Of a DNA stretch of 63,753 bases, positions 1-8,522 are shown piece by piece. The DNA is taken from the NCBI GenBank assembly GCA_031277165.1, contig JAISLT010000033.1:1-63753 (forward strand), written 5' to 3'. Source of the stretch: Spirochaetaceae bacterium (GTDB lineage Bacteria; Spirochaetota; Spirochaetia; Treponematales; Breznakiellaceae). Both the position numbers and the translations under genes were made by a program. The notes beneath the pieces are model-generated. The model was not told the DNA's origin and searched no databases. It worked only from the letters and a program-made list of their open reading frames with translations. Positions within the stretch are counted from its first letter, which is position 1. Each line of letters opens with the position of its first letter.

Positions 1-599
1 TTAAGGGGTACCGGGATCATCTGATATCCCATGGCCTTGAAAGCCTGCATCATTTCAAGCTCATCATCGCTGGCGGCAAGCTTGTGTTTTTTGAGGTCCG
101 CCGGAACAAAAACAGGTTCTTTTGAAAAAACCTTGATCCAGCCGACCTGGGCCCAGCACAGGGTAAAAACGCCGCCGCTGTTGAGCTTTTCTTCCAGTTC
201 CGGTTTCAGTTCGTTTAATACGAAGGTAAGCTCCTGATCATTGCGGATAAGGAAGGGGCAGCTTACCGTGATAATTCCCCTGGCAATGGAGTTTAACCCG
301 TAAGAGGTTAAAACCGCGCCCTGGATTTGGCCCAGGCGGAGCTGCTGCAGGACCGCAGTCTCGGAGCCTAAAACCCCGCCGTGGGAGATCTGAAGTTCCA
401 CCTCCCCGTTGGTTATTTCATACCATTCCTCGGCTATCTGGTTTATCGCCCTCCCCCAGGGGCTGTCTTCCGGCACCAGGGAAGCTATCTTGAGGGCCAG
501 CTTCCCTCCCTGGTTTCTTTTCCTCTGGGCATAAAGCGGGGAACAAAAGATTCCCCACAAAAGGACGGCTAACGTCAAAAAACACAGAATTTTTTTCAT
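1..599 (-). CDS. TRAP transporter solute-binding protein (DctP family), partial
   Basis: Periplasmic receptor of a tripartite (TRAP) uptake system, probably for an organic acid. The minus strand is open from the ATG at 597-599 to the window edge, giving the first 199 residues of a protein usually about 330 long. A signal peptide (MKKILCFLTLAVLLWG...) leads into the family pattern: LKIASLVPEDSPWG, then a segment on a choice of affinity (NGEVELQISHGGVLGSE), then LRLGQIQGAV, and later SKEPVFVPADLKKHKLA. It lies 92 bases downstream of the tatT-like gene on the same strand, the pairing known from Treponema pallidum Tp0956/Tp0957. The membrane subunits DctQ/DctM should lie beyond the left edge. Substrate cannot be told from the visible half. 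Confidence 0.88.
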   Translation of the reverse strand, partial: MKKILCFLTLAVLLWGIFCSPLYAQRKRNQGGKLALKIASLVPEDSPWGRAINQIAEEWYEITNGEVELQISHGGVLGSETAVLQQLRLGQIQGAVLTSYGLNSIARGIITVSCPFLIRNDQELTFVLNELKPELEEKLNSGGVFTLCWAQVGWIKVFSKEPVFVPADLKKHKLAASDDELEMMQAFKAMGYQMIPVPL

Positions 600-691
600 A
601 CATTCTCCTCTGGTTTTATCCGGTAAAAAGCCGGATTCTTATTTGTATTGAAGGCGCCGCGGGTATCCGCCCCCGGACCGCGTCATTCATG

Positions 692-1732
692 TTAATCATC
701 GTCGTCCCAGTCATTATCATCGTCCCAGTCATCATCGTCGTCCCAGTCATCGTCATCATCCCAGTCATCGTCATCATCCCAGCCGTCATCGTTGTTCAGA
801 TTCAGAAAGTAATTTGCCGCGTTATCCAGGAGATATTGGGCTTTACGCTGGGATATGACGGTTACAAGCCTGTTGGCGGGATTAGCGCCGGGATCCACCG
901 CAAGGGCCGCTTCCAGGCAATTCCTGAAGGTTTCGTAGTCCTGGGCGGGTATAGAAACCGCCTGGGCATAGGAAACATAGGGCCCTGCGGACATTCCCCC
1001 GGATTTTTCCAGGGCTAACTTAAAATGATCATCCGCTTTGGCTTTGTCGCCCCCCAGAAAGGGCGGCAGGGACGCATAGAAAATGATATAAAAATCGTCT
1101 ATGGCGCCGCCGTTAAAATCAGGATCAAGTTCGTAGGCTCTGTGTATCATGGCGGTCAGTTCCGGGATACGCATCCCCAGTTCCAGATCAAAGGGGGCCA
1201 GAGAATAGGCCGAAAGGCTGCCCGCCACCGTCCAATAGAGGAGGGGGACGTCTTCTTTTTTGGTCCTGGCGAGATAGGCGCCGAGCTTCCCTTCCCGGCC
1301 GGCCTCGTTGAATCCGGGGTATTTCTTGTCCAGCCCGGAACGGAGTATTTTGACCCCCCGCAGGTAGAGCAGCCGCGCCCGTTCCCGTTCTTCTCGCCGT
1401 TCCCGGTATTCGGTGCGGGGCAGCATTTCCGCCGGCCCCTGGACAAAGGCGTTGGCGTACATCACAAAGAGGGAACCCGTCGTCAGGATCAGGCCTTGGT
1501 GATCCGGCTGCATATCCAGCAGGGCTTCGTATATTTTTATGGCGAAGGGGAGGGCGTCCCCCACAAGGCGCGGATCCGAATCCCCGGTAAAAACCGTACT
1601 TGCGCCGGATCCGGTCAGGGCGTCGGCCGCCGCTTTGGACGCCATTTTATTGATGGAACATCCGCTTAACAAAGGCAAGATACCGCACAAACAAAACAGC
1701 AACGCCGCGTTACGGGCTTTCATAATCCGCAC
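692..1732 (-). CDS. tatT: TRAP transporter TatT-like lipoprotein with Asp-rich repeat tail
   Basis: Outer-periplasmic lipoprotein that, by analogy with T. pallidum TatT (Tp0956), forms a TPR-based ring partnering the TRAP solute receptor encoded just downstream. An N-terminal signal with lipobox LLSGC (Cys about residue 25) is followed by a helical body of the TatT type: a segment about ALPFAIKIYEALLDMQPDH, then GSLFVMYANAFVQGPAEML, and later YWTVAGSLSAY. The 346-residue protein ends in five tandem six-residue units of the form D-W-D-D-D-D (nt 692-784), which I do not know from other TatT proteins. The tail is encoded by an 18-base unit whose copies differ at synonymous positions, so it is under protein-level constraint or old. 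Confidence 0.85.
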   Translation of the reverse strand: MRIMKARNAALLFCLCGILPLLSGCSINKMASKAAADALTGSGASTVFTGDSDPRLVGDALPFAIKIYEALLDMQPDHQGLILTTGSLFVMYANAFVQGPAEMLPRTEYRERREERERARLLYLRGVKILRSGLDKKYPGFNEAGREGKLGAYLARTKKEDVPLLYWTVAGSLSAYSLAPFDLELGMRIPELTAMIHRAYELDPDFNGGAIDDFYIIFYASLPPFLGGDKAKADDHFKLALEKSGGMSAGPYVSYAQAVSIPAQDYETFRNCLEAALAVDPGANPANRLVTVISQRKAQYLLDNAANYFLNLNNDDGWDDDDDWDDDDDWDDDDDWDDDNDWDDDD

Positions 1733-1891
1733 CTCTCGATTTTAGGAATGGAGTTGTTCAAAAATTTCAGTTTTTGAACAAAAACCGCTAAAAATACCGC
1801 AATTTCGCAGCCATAAGGCGGGAAATTGCAAGACTTGTGCCGGACTAAAGTCCGCGACAACCAACCGGGTTGTTGAACAAGTCTAATAGGC
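1733..1891. repeat. Structured intergenic element (hairpins and a three-way junction)
   Basis: Lies between the phosphohexomutase stop and the tatT start. Three folds follow one another: a hairpin at about 1754-1777 (GTTCAAAAA / TTTTTGAAC); a hairpin 1799-1829 with arms GCAATTTC and GAAATTGC; and a three-way junction closed by AGACTTGT (1831-1838) pairing with ACAAGTCT (1877-1884), enclosing hairpins CGGAC/GTCCG (1841-1854) and ACAACC/GGTTGT (1857-1873). It could be a processed leader of tatT, a terminator of the upstream gene, or a member of the palindromic repeat family found elsewhere in this window. Confidence 0.55.
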
Positions 1892-3667
1892 TTATTCTCC
1901 AAGGACTGACCGGATTTCCTTCCTGATAGCCTCAAGTTTCCGCGCCGCTTCCTTCTTCGCGGCCTCAAGGCCCCCGTTTCCCGTTTCGGCGCAGCACGAA
2001 GCGTAGAATTTGATTTTGGGCTCGGTCCCGCTGGGCCGGGCGCTCACTACCGTCCCGTCCGCAAGGCAGAACTGGAGCACGTCGCTCCGGGGAAGATCCA
2101 CCGGCTCCCTGCGGCCGGGCTCGCCGGGAAATTTCCAGACCGATTCCAGGATGTCCCTGACCTTCTCCACCGGGATACCCCCCAGAGTTTTGGGAGGGTT
2201 CTCCCGGTAGTTGTCCATGATGCCCTTCATGACGGCCGGCCCCTGAGGCCCCTGGAAGTATTTTGAAATTCCCAGTTCCTGCCAGTAACCGCAGATTCCG
2301 TAAAGCTCCTCCAGCCGGTCAAGGAGGCTCTTCCCCTTGCTGCGCCAGTAGAGGGTCATCTCGGCGGTCATGGCGGCGGCGGAAACCGCATCCTTGTCCC
2401 GGACTTCCGGCTCTACAAGGTAGCCGTAGCTTTCCTCCGTGCCGTACACGACAGTATAGCCCTTGCCGTCAGACTCGCTCCGCCGCCAAATATCGGCTAT
2501 CCATTTGAAACCCGTAAGGCACTCGAAACATTCGGCGCCGTAGAAAGCGGCGATCCGTTTCTGCATCCCTGTGGTAACGATGGAATTGGCCATAGCCGGC
2601 TTCGCTGGCATTTTGCCCGTTTCTTTTAACGAAAGGAAGATGTAGTCGGCCAGGAGGGAACCGAGCTGGTTCCCGGTGAGGAGGGTAAAGCCCCCCGGGC
2701 TGCCGGCGGCGGGAACGGCAATACCCAAACGGTCGGCGTCCGGGTCCGTAGCCATGACCACATCGGCGCCGGCCTCCCTGCCCAGCTTTACCGCCAGTTC
2801 CAGGGCGGCGGCTTCTTCCGGGTTGGGGAAAGACACGGTGGGGAAGTCCCCGTCGCCTTCCCGCTGTTCCGGCACGGTGATGACCTTGAGCCCCAGGCTT
2901 CCCAGAACCGCTTCCACATGCATGGCCCCGGTCCCGTGCAGGGGGGTGTAGACAATCTTTACTTCCCCGGCTTTGGCCTTGATGAGGTCCGGCCTGAAAA
3001 GCCTGCTCCTGACCATGGCCTGATAGGGTTCGTCTATCCGGCTGTCGATTATTTCCAGAAGCCCCCGGCTTATTGCCTCAAGGCGGGTGATCTCCCTGAT
3101 GTCCGTAACGGCGTTTACTTCGTTGATGATCCCCTGATCGTGGGGGGCAATCACCTGGGAACCGTCGTTCCAATAGGCTTTGTACCCGTTATATTGGGGA
3201 GGGTTATGGCTTGCGGTAACCACGATCCCCGTGTCGCAGCCGAGTTCCCTGACGGCGTAGGACAGTTCGGGGGTGGGCCGCATGGAAGAAAAGAGATAGG
3301 TCGTGACGCCGTTTGCCGCCAGAATGAGGGCGGCGGCTTCGGCAAATTCGATGGAATAATGCCGGCTGTCGTAGGCGATAACCGCTTTCAGCGTTCCCGC
3401 CCGGGCTTTTTCCGGAAAGGCTTTCCGGATATAGGAAGCCAGGCCCTGGGTGGCGCTTTTGACTACCAGGGTGTTCATGCGGTTGTACCCGCCGCCGATG
3501 ACCCCACGGAGCCCCCCGGTGCCGAATTCCAGCTTCCGGTAGAACCGGTCCTCCAGCTCCTTCCAGTCTTCCTTCCCGAGCAGCTCCTCGACCTCCGCCC
3601 GGAAATGGGGGTCCCCCTCTTTGGCTATATAGTCCCGTGCTCGTTCAAAAACAGCGTCCTTTTCCAT
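1892..3667 (-). CDS. Phosphohexomutase (phosphoglucomutase/phosphomannomutase family)
   Basis: Alpha-D-phosphohexomutase, interconverting hexose 1- and 6-phosphates in the cytoplasm for glycogen, envelope sugar and glycolytic supply. All four family signatures are in order in 591 residues, the length of the PgcA/PGM2-like branch: the phosphoserine loop TASHNPPQYNGYK (Ser about 153), the metal loop DPDADRLGIA, the sugar-binding loop GTEESYGY and the C-terminal phosphate loop RPSGTEPKIKFY. The N-terminal GTGGLRG is also typical. Whether glucose or mannose phosphate is preferred cannot be decided from motifs. It is monocistronic by spacing, with palindromic DNA on both sides. Confidence 0.93.
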   Translation of the reverse strand: MEKDAVFERARDYIAKEGDPHFRAEVEELLGKEDWKELEDRFYRKLEFGTGGLRGVIGGGYNRMNTLVVKSATQGLASYIRKAFPEKARAGTLKAVIAYDSRHYSIEFAEAAALILAANGVTTYLFSSMRPTPELSYAVRELGCDTGIVVTASHNPPQYNGYKAYWNDGSQVIAPHDQGIINEVNAVTDIREITRLEAISRGLLEIIDSRIDEPYQAMVRSRLFRPDLIKAKAGEVKIVYTPLHGTGAMHVEAVLGSLGLKVITVPEQREGDGDFPTVSFPNPEEAAALELAVKLGREAGADVVMATDPDADRLGIAVPAAGSPGGFTLLTGNQLGSLLADYIFLSLKETGKMPAKPAMANSIVTTGMQKRIAAFYGAECFECLTGFKWIADIWRRSESDGKGYTVVYGTEESYGYLVEPEVRDKDAVSAAAMTAEMTLYWRSKGKSLLDRLEELYGICGYWQELGISKYFQGPQGPAVMKGIMDNYRENPPKTLGGIPVEKVRDILESVWKFPGEPGRREPVDLPRSDVLQFCLADGTVVSARPSGTEPKIKFYASCCAETGNGGLEAAKKEAARKLEAIRKEIRSVLGE

Positions 3668-4116
3668 GTATAAACCCTTACTATTTTAGTCTTGAAACAA
3701 CCCGGGGTCTTTCCAAAACGCCGGTTTTGGAAAGACCCGCCTCTACCCTAGTATAATTGGTCCGGGCAAACCAGGCAAGGGAGCGAAGCGCCGCATTTTA
3801 AAATGCAACCTTCGGCCCCCGTAATACCTCAAATCAAAACCTAGCCAAACATACCCCTTGAACCGGTGGAGTTTTCCAATTATAATAGGTATAGTCTTTA
3901 TGTAACAACCCTGGCAGTTTTTGTTGCGCTTCGCGCACAAATTGTATAAAAAATCACGGAAGTGAATTTTTATACCTTGCAAACTGCCAAAGGAGCCCGA
4001 TAATCGGGATTTTTTGCATGAACATGCAAAAAATCCGCGAAGTGCGACAGGCTCCTAGGGCCTGTTGAACAGAGCAGGTTTTTCACACCGGAACACAACA
4101 AAATTGAGGAGGAATT
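3668..4116. other. Repeat-rich intergenic region, no gene seen
   Basis: About 450 bases without a credible gene between divergent genes. It holds an inverted repeat at about 3711-3738 (CTTTCCAAAAC / GTTTTGGAAAG), a long hairpin element at 3913-3988 (arms GGCAGTTT and AAACTGCC) with an inner stem TATAAAAA.../...TTTTTATA, and at 4038-4059 a copy of a 22-base sequence that recurs in reverse orientation at 18781-18802. A minus-strand ORF of 79 codons exists here (3743-3982) but runs through these palindromes and is not convincing. The last 50 bases carry the oadG ribosome-binding site GAGGAGG. Confidence 0.6.
3913..3988. repeat. Hairpin repeat, full copy 1
   Basis: Arms GGCAGTTT (3913-3920) and AAACTGCC (3981-3988) enclose TTGTTGCGCTTCGCGC and an A/T-rich inner stem ending in a T-run. 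A second full copy is at 34901-34973. The 30 bases around the right arm (ccttgcaaactgccaaag, then gcccgataatcg) are nearly identical in both. Half copies starting cagtttgttgcg occur at about 14545 and 61162. Confidence 0.6.
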
Positions 4117-4356
4117 ATGACGGCAGAAATTCTGGACATGCTGGGTCAAAGCGGCGTTCTTGCCGTACTGGGCATGGGAACAGTCTTTGGTTTTTTAATT
4201 ATCATGATCATTTCCATAGAAATTGCCGGAAAGACCATCCGCGGTCTGGGCTGGGCCGGGGGAGAAACCCCGGCGGTAAAACCGGCGGCAAAGAACGATC
4301 CGGAGCTTACGGCGGCGATTTCCGCCGCGGTCAACGAATACCGTTCAAGCCGCTGA
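4117..4356 (+). CDS. oadG: Oxaloacetate decarboxylase gamma subunit (OadG family)
   Basis: Small membrane anchor of the Na+-translocating oxaloacetate decarboxylase, tying the biotin-bearing alpha subunit to the beta Na+ channel. The 79-residue product has one hydrophobic helix near residues 13-35 (VLAVLGMGTVFGFLIIMIIS), a short linker and a polar Pro/Ala/Lys tail, the usual OadG build and length. A strong GAGGAGG site precedes the ATG. It is first in oadG-oadA-oadB, the order known from enterobacterial oad operons. Sequence alone is low-information in this family, so the call rests mainly on operon position. Confidence 0.82.
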   Translation: MTAEILDMLGQSGVLAVLGMGTVFGFLIIMIISIEIAGKTIRGLGWAGGETPAVKPAAKNDPELTAAISAAVNEYRSSR

Positions 4357-4466
4357 GGGATACAACCCGAAGTTTTCCGGCGCCGCGGACGCTTTGGTAC
4401 AATTTGCAGGTTATGCAAAAATTCCCGGCTTAGCTGGATCTATACTGTAAAACAAGGGAGTAAATA

Positions 4467-6245
4467 ATGCCTAAAGTTCAATTAACCGATCTGGTGCTGC
4501 GGGATGCCCACCAGTCTCTTTTTGCCACCCGCATGGTCACCGCCGATATGCTGCCGGCCTGCGAGAAACTTGACAAGGCGGGGTATTTTGCCCTGGAAGC
4601 CTGGGGCGGGGCTACCTTCGATTCCTGCATCCGGTTTTTAAACGAAGATCCCTGGGAACGCCTTAGGGCCCTTAAGAAGGCCCTTCCCCATACCAAAATT
4701 ATGATGCTCCTGCGGGGGCAGAATCTTTTGGGGTACCGGCACTATGCCGACGATGTGGTAGCCAAATTTGTGGAAACCGCAGCAAAGAACGGGGTGGATG
4801 TATTCCGTATCTTCGATGCGGTCAACGATCCCCGGAATTTTAAGGCCGCCACCGAAGCCGCCAAAAAAACCGGCAAGCACATACAGGCGGCCATTTCCTA
4901 TGCCGTAACCCCCTTTCATACCATCGAAAAATACGCCGAACTTGCCAAACAGTACGCCGGCATAGGGGCCGATTCCATTGCTATCAAGGACATGTCGGGG
5001 CTCCTAAAACCCTACGCGGCCTACGATCTTGTCAAGGCCATTAAGAAGGTAACGGATCTGCCCATAGAAATTCACTCCCACGCCACCACCGGTATGAGCG
5101 TGGCCACCCTAACCAAGGCTGCCGAAGCGGGGGCAGAGATCCTTGACACGGTGATTTCTTCCCTTGCCATGGGTACAAGCCACAGCCCCACCGAAACTAT
5201 GGTAGAAATTTTTAAGGGCACCGAATACGACACCGGCCTGGACACGGGGCTGCTCTTGGAAATTGCCGCCTACTTTAAGGACGTGCGGAGGAACTACAAG
5301 AAATTTGAATCCAGCTTTTTAGGGGCCGACACCCGGATCCTCCAATCCCAGGTTCCCGGGGGAATGCTCTCTAACATGGAAAGTCAGTTGAAGGAACAGG
5401 GCGCTTCCGGCAAGATCGACGAAGTTCTTAAGGAAATTGCCGTGGTCCAGAAAGATGCGGGGTATCCGCCCTTGGTGACCCCCACCAGTCAAATTGTGGG
5501 GACCCAGGCGGTATTTAACGTGCTCTTTGGCCGCTATAACCGGCTTTCCGGGGAATTCCAGGATCTTCTGGCGGGCAAATACGGGGCCTGTCCGGCGCCA
5601 AAAAACCAGGAGGTGGTAAAAAAAGCCCTGGAAGCCCTTAAGCTTGACAAGGAAATTACCCACCGCCCCGCGGACGATATTCCTCCGGAATACGCCAAAC
5701 TTGAAGAGGAGGCAAAAAACCTGTTGGGGACCCCCCAGGTAAGCGTCGAAGATGTCCTTACCCTGGCGATGTTTCCCAAGGTTGCCCCGAATTTCTTCAA
5801 AAAGCGCGCCGAAGGGCCGGTGGTGTTTAAGCCCGAGCCGGAGCTTTCCCCGGCCCCTGGTTCCGGCCAAGCCGGCAGCGGCCAAGCGGCCCGGTATTCG
5901 GTGAACGTAAACGGCGCCAACTACGACGTGGTGGTGGCCCCCGCCGGAACAGTGGCGGTAAGCCCGGCGGCGGGATCCGGCCAGGGGCCGGTTTCTTCCG
6001 CGGCGGCGTCTTCCCCTGCGGCTCCCTCCGGCGGCGGCGCCGTGATAAACGCCCCGGTGGCAGGAACGGTCCTTAAACACGCGGCAGCCGAGGGAGCCGC
6101 GGTTAATGCCGGGGATACGGTTGTTATTATCGAGTCCATGAAAATGGAACTGGAAATTAAGGCCACCTCCGCAGGCAGGGTCCGCTTCCTGGTCCCTCCG
6201 GGGACGACGATCATCGCCGGACAGCCCTTGGCAGAACTACAGTAA
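4467..6245 (+). CDS. oadA: Oxaloacetate decarboxylase alpha subunit, biotin-containing
   Basis: Carboxyltransferase subunit that moves CO2 from oxaloacetate to biotin. Residues 1 to about 450 form the transcarboxylase TIM barrel: RDAHQSLFATRM near the start, EAWGGATFD, the lysine motif AIKDMSGLLKP and the metal histidines of IHSHATTGMS. After an Ala/Pro/Gly linker rich in small repeats (GSGQAGSGQAA) comes a biotinyl carrier domain with ESMKMELEIKA, where Lys about 559 is the biotin site. Length 592 matches OadA/PycB proteins. AAGGGAG lies 6 bases before the start. Flanking OadG and OadB make the Na+ pump more likely than a pyruvate carboxylase B subunit. Confidence 0.95.
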   Translation: MPKVQLTDLVLRDAHQSLFATRMVTADMLPACEKLDKAGYFALEAWGGATFDSCIRFLNEDPWERLRALKKALPHTKIMMLLRGQNLLGYRHYADDVVAKFVETAAKNGVDVFRIFDAVNDPRNFKAATEAAKKTGKHIQAAISYAVTPFHTIEKYAELAKQYAGIGADSIAIKDMSGLLKPYAAYDLVKAIKKVTDLPIEIHSHATTGMSVATLTKAAEAGAEILDTVISSLAMGTSHSPTETMVEIFKGTEYDTGLDTGLLLEIAAYFKDVRRNYKKFESSFLGADTRILQSQVPGGMLSNMESQLKEQGASGKIDEVLKEIAVVQKDAGYPPLVTPTSQIVGTQAVFNVLFGRYNRLSGEFQDLLAGKYGACPAPKNQEVVKKALEALKLDKEITHRPADDIPPEYAKLEEEAKNLLGTPQVSVEDVLTLAMFPKVAPNFFKKRAEGPVVFKPEPELSPAPGSGQAGSGQAARYSVNVNGANYDVVVAPAGTVAVSPAAGSGQGPVSSAAASSPAAPSGGGAVINAPVAGTVLKHAAAEGAAVNAGDTVVIIESMKMELEIKATSAGRVRFLVPPGTTIIAGQPLAELQ

Positions 6246-6257
6246 AAGGATGGACCT

Positions 6258-7682
6258 ATGTTTAAACAAGCAATACCGAAGAATTTGAGGGAACGAAAAC
6301 AATTTCCCTTTTGGGTAGTTAAGGTTTGTCTTTTCATCATGGTGGGGGCCTTTGTGTTTTCCGTGATGCCCCGGATTACCGCCGAGGAGCCCGCCCTTCA
6401 GGGCCAGGCCGCCGGCCAAGGTCAGGCCGCCGCGGAGGAAAAAGAGATCCCCCGGATACGAATGGGTGATTTTGGCAAGCATCTGGGAAAAACCACCGGG
6501 ATCTTTGCGTTTATCACCGATAGGATCATCAAACCCACCACCAGCCTGGATGAGGCAGGAAATGTGATCAACACCATCGTACCGGGATGGCAGGAATTTT
6601 TTATGGTGTTCGTGGGCTTTGTGATCGTGTGGCTTGGGGCGGCCAAGGGTTTTGAACCCCTGCTGCTGATCCCCATCGGCTTTGGGACGATCTTTGTCAA
6701 CATCCCCAATGCGGGGATGTGGGAAAGCCACGGCGTTCCGGGGTTCCTTAAGATCATCTACGACGGCGGAGTGGGGAACGAATTTTTTCCCCTGATCATC
6801 TTTATGGGCATAGGGGCCATGACCGACTTCGGCCCCCTGATCGCCAATCCTAAAACCGCCATCCTGGGGGCGGCGGCCCAATTCGGGGTCTTCGGCACCC
6901 TCTTTGGGATTAGCCTTGCCAATGCGCTGCCCGGGGTGGATTTTAACATGCTAGAGGCCTGCGCGGTGTCGATCATAGGGGGGGCAGACGGCCCCACCAC
7001 AATCTATGTCGCCGCCCAGCTTGCCCCCAAGCTCCTGGCTACGGTGGCGGTGGCGGCCTATTCATACATGGCCCTGGTGCCCCTGATTCAGCCGCCGATT
7101 ATGAAACTCCTTACTTCCAAAGAAGAACGGCTTATCAAGATGAAGCAGCTTAGGCCCGTCTCTAAGGTCGAAAAGATCATCTTCCCCATGCTGGTCTTTG
7201 TACTTTCCATTCTGCTTATCCCCGCGGCGGCGCCCCTTATCGGCTGCCTGATGTTCGGGAATTTTATCCGGGAAACCGGGATAGTGGAACGGCTTTCCAA
7301 TACCATGCAGAACGAGCTTATCAACATCGTGTCGATCTTCCTTTCCCTGGGGGTGGGTTCCCAGATGACCCCGGAAAAATTCCTTAATATGTCGAGCATG
7401 GTAATAGTGGCGATGGGACTTCTTGCCTTTTCCATTGCCACCGCCACGGGGGTTATTGTGGCGAAGATTATGAACCTTTTCCTTAAAGAAAAGATCAACC
7501 CCCTTATTGGTTCCGCGGGGGTTTCGGCGGTGCCCATGGCGGCCCGGGTTTCCAACAAGGTGGGGCTGGAGGATGATCCCGGCAACTTCCTTTTGATGCA
7601 CGCCATGGGGCCCAACGTATCCGGGGTTATCGGCACCGCCATTGCCGCAGGGGTTATGATAGCCATGTACGGCGGCCATTGA
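6258..7682 (+). CDS. oadB: Oxaloacetate decarboxylase beta subunit (Na+ pump)
   Basis: Polytopic membrane subunit that decarboxylates carboxybiotin and exports Na+. The core carries the family signatures [46 protein letters not shown] and [14 protein letters not shown], with many membrane helices to the C-terminus. It is 474 residues, roughly 100 longer than minimal OadB proteins. The extra N-terminal part has its own hydrophobic helix (residues 18-36), a small Ala/Gln-rich linker and a conserved-looking stretch before the normal first helix. It starts 12 bases after oadA with AAGGATG as the site. The operon gives the cell a Na+ gradient from oxaloacetate, probably feeding Na+-coupled uptake. 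Confidence 0.95.
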   Translation: MFKQAIPKNLRERKQFPFWVVKVCLFIMVGAFVFSVMPRITAEEPALQGQAAGQGQAAAEEKEIPRIRMGDFGKHLGKTTGIFAFITDRIIKPTTSLDEAGNVINTIVPGWQEFFMVFVGFVIVWLGAAKGFEPLLLIPIGFGTIFVNIPNAGMWESHGVPGFLKIIYDGGVGNEFFPLIIFMGIGAMTDFGPLIANPKTAILGAAAQFGVFGTLFGISLANALPGVDFNMLEACAVSIIGGADGPTTIYVAAQLAPKLLATVAVAAYSYMALVPLIQPPIMKLLTSKEERLIKMKQLRPVSKVEKIIFPMLVFVLSILLIPAAAPLIGCLMFGNFIRETGIVERLSNTMQNELINIVSIFLSLGVGSQMTPEKFLNMSSMVIVAMGLLAFSIATATGVIVAKIMNLFLKEKINPLIGSAGVSAVPMAARVSNKVGLEDDPGNFLLMHAMGPNVSGVIGTAIAAGVMIAMYGGH

Positions 7683-7747
7683 CGGTTATTTTCCCCGCCG
7701 GTCAAGGCAGTTCCGGCACCGCAATGGGCTGCCCAACAGCCTATTGT

Positions 7748-7795
7748 AACCGGGCAGGAGGCCGCCCATTAGCTGGGCGGGCAGTCCTCCCGGTT
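7748..7795. terminator. Convergent stem-loop between oadB and deoC
   Basis: Outer arms AACCGGGCAGGA and TCCTCCCGGTT and inner arms CCGCCCA/TGGGCGG with loop TTAGC. It lies between two convergent genes and could stop transcription from both sides. There is no clear T-run, so it may act as a 3-prime stabiliser or a factor-dependent terminator. Confidence 0.45.
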
Positions 7796-7807
7796 CGGCG
7801 GGGATGA

Positions 7808-8473
7808 TTAGCCCTCCGCTTCCAGTTCCGCGGCGATGGCAAGGCCGGCGCTGGTACCGATGCGGTCTGCGCCGGCTTCTACCATGGCCCGGGCCTGGGA
7901 AAGGCTGCGAATTCCCCCGGCGGCTTTTATTTTTACGGCGGAGCCGCAGCTTTTTCGCATAAGCCGTACATGTTCCACCGCTGCGCCGGGGCCGTTAAAG
8001 CCCGTGGATGTTTTTACATAATCGGCCCCGGCCTTTTCGGCGATTTCGCAGGCCCGGACGATTTGGCCCTCCGTTAGAAGGGCGGTTTCCAGGATAACCT
8101 TGCACTTTATTCCGCGGCGGTGGCAGCAATCCGCGGCGGCCTTGATGTCCTTAAAGACATAGTCCTCGTCGCCGCTTAACAGTTTGCCCAGGTTTATCAC
8201 CATATCGATTTCCCCGGCGCCGGCGTTGATTGCATCTTCGCACTCGCCGGCCTTGGTTTCCGTGAGCATCTGTCCCAGGGGAAAACCCACGGTGGCAACA
8301 ATTAGGATCCCCGTTCCCTCCAGTTCTTTTTTACAAAGGGGGATCCAGCAGGGATTAATGGCTATGGCGGTAAACCCGTACTGTTTTGCCTCGGTACACA
8401 GCCGTTTTAGATCCTCTTCCCGGGCGCCGGGTTTTAGCAAAGTATGATCGATCTTCTTTACAATACTGTCCAT
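7808..8473 (-). CDS. deoC: Deoxyribose-phosphate aldolase
   Basis: Cleaves 2-deoxyribose 5-phosphate to acetaldehyde and glyceraldehyde 3-phosphate in deoxynucleoside breakdown. From the ATG at 8473 the product is 221 residues, the normal bacterial size. It shows IDHTLLKP at the N-terminus, EIDMVINLG (Asp about 90), the Schiff-base lysine in DYVKTSTGF (Lys about 154) and the second lysine in VKIKAAGGIR. The open frame extends 27 codons further up, but AAGGAG sits 6 bases before the chosen ATG. It follows the histidine operon 49 bases after the hisA/I/E stop and may be cotranscribed, though it has no role in histidine synthesis. Confidence 0.94.
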   Translation of the reverse strand: MDSIVKKIDHTLLKPGAREEDLKRLCTEAKQYGFTAIAINPCWIPLCKKELEGTGILIVATVGFPLGQMLTETKAGECEDAINAGAGEIDMVINLGKLLSGDEDYVFKDIKAAADCCHRRGIKCKVILETALLTEGQIVRACEIAEKAGADYVKTSTGFNGPGAAVEHVRLMRKSCGSAVKIKAAGGIRSLSQARAMVEAGADRIGTSAGLAIAAELEAEG

Positions 8474-8522
8474 GGGTTTCTCCTTAGGGCGGCCCGGCGA
8501 AACCGCGGGGACGCAAAGCGGC

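Noticed and set aside
692-1018. Plus-strand ORF with repeating Ile/Val/Pro units
   Set aside because: It is the antisense shadow of the Asp/Trp repeat tail of the TatT-like gene.
2918-3673. 251-codon plus-strand ORF opposite the phosphohexomutase
   Set aside because: The minus frame has all family motifs; long antisense frames are expected in GC-rich coding DNA.
3743-3982. 79-codon minus-strand ORF in the intergenic region
   Set aside because: It runs through hairpin repeats, lacks a ribosome site and resembles no family.
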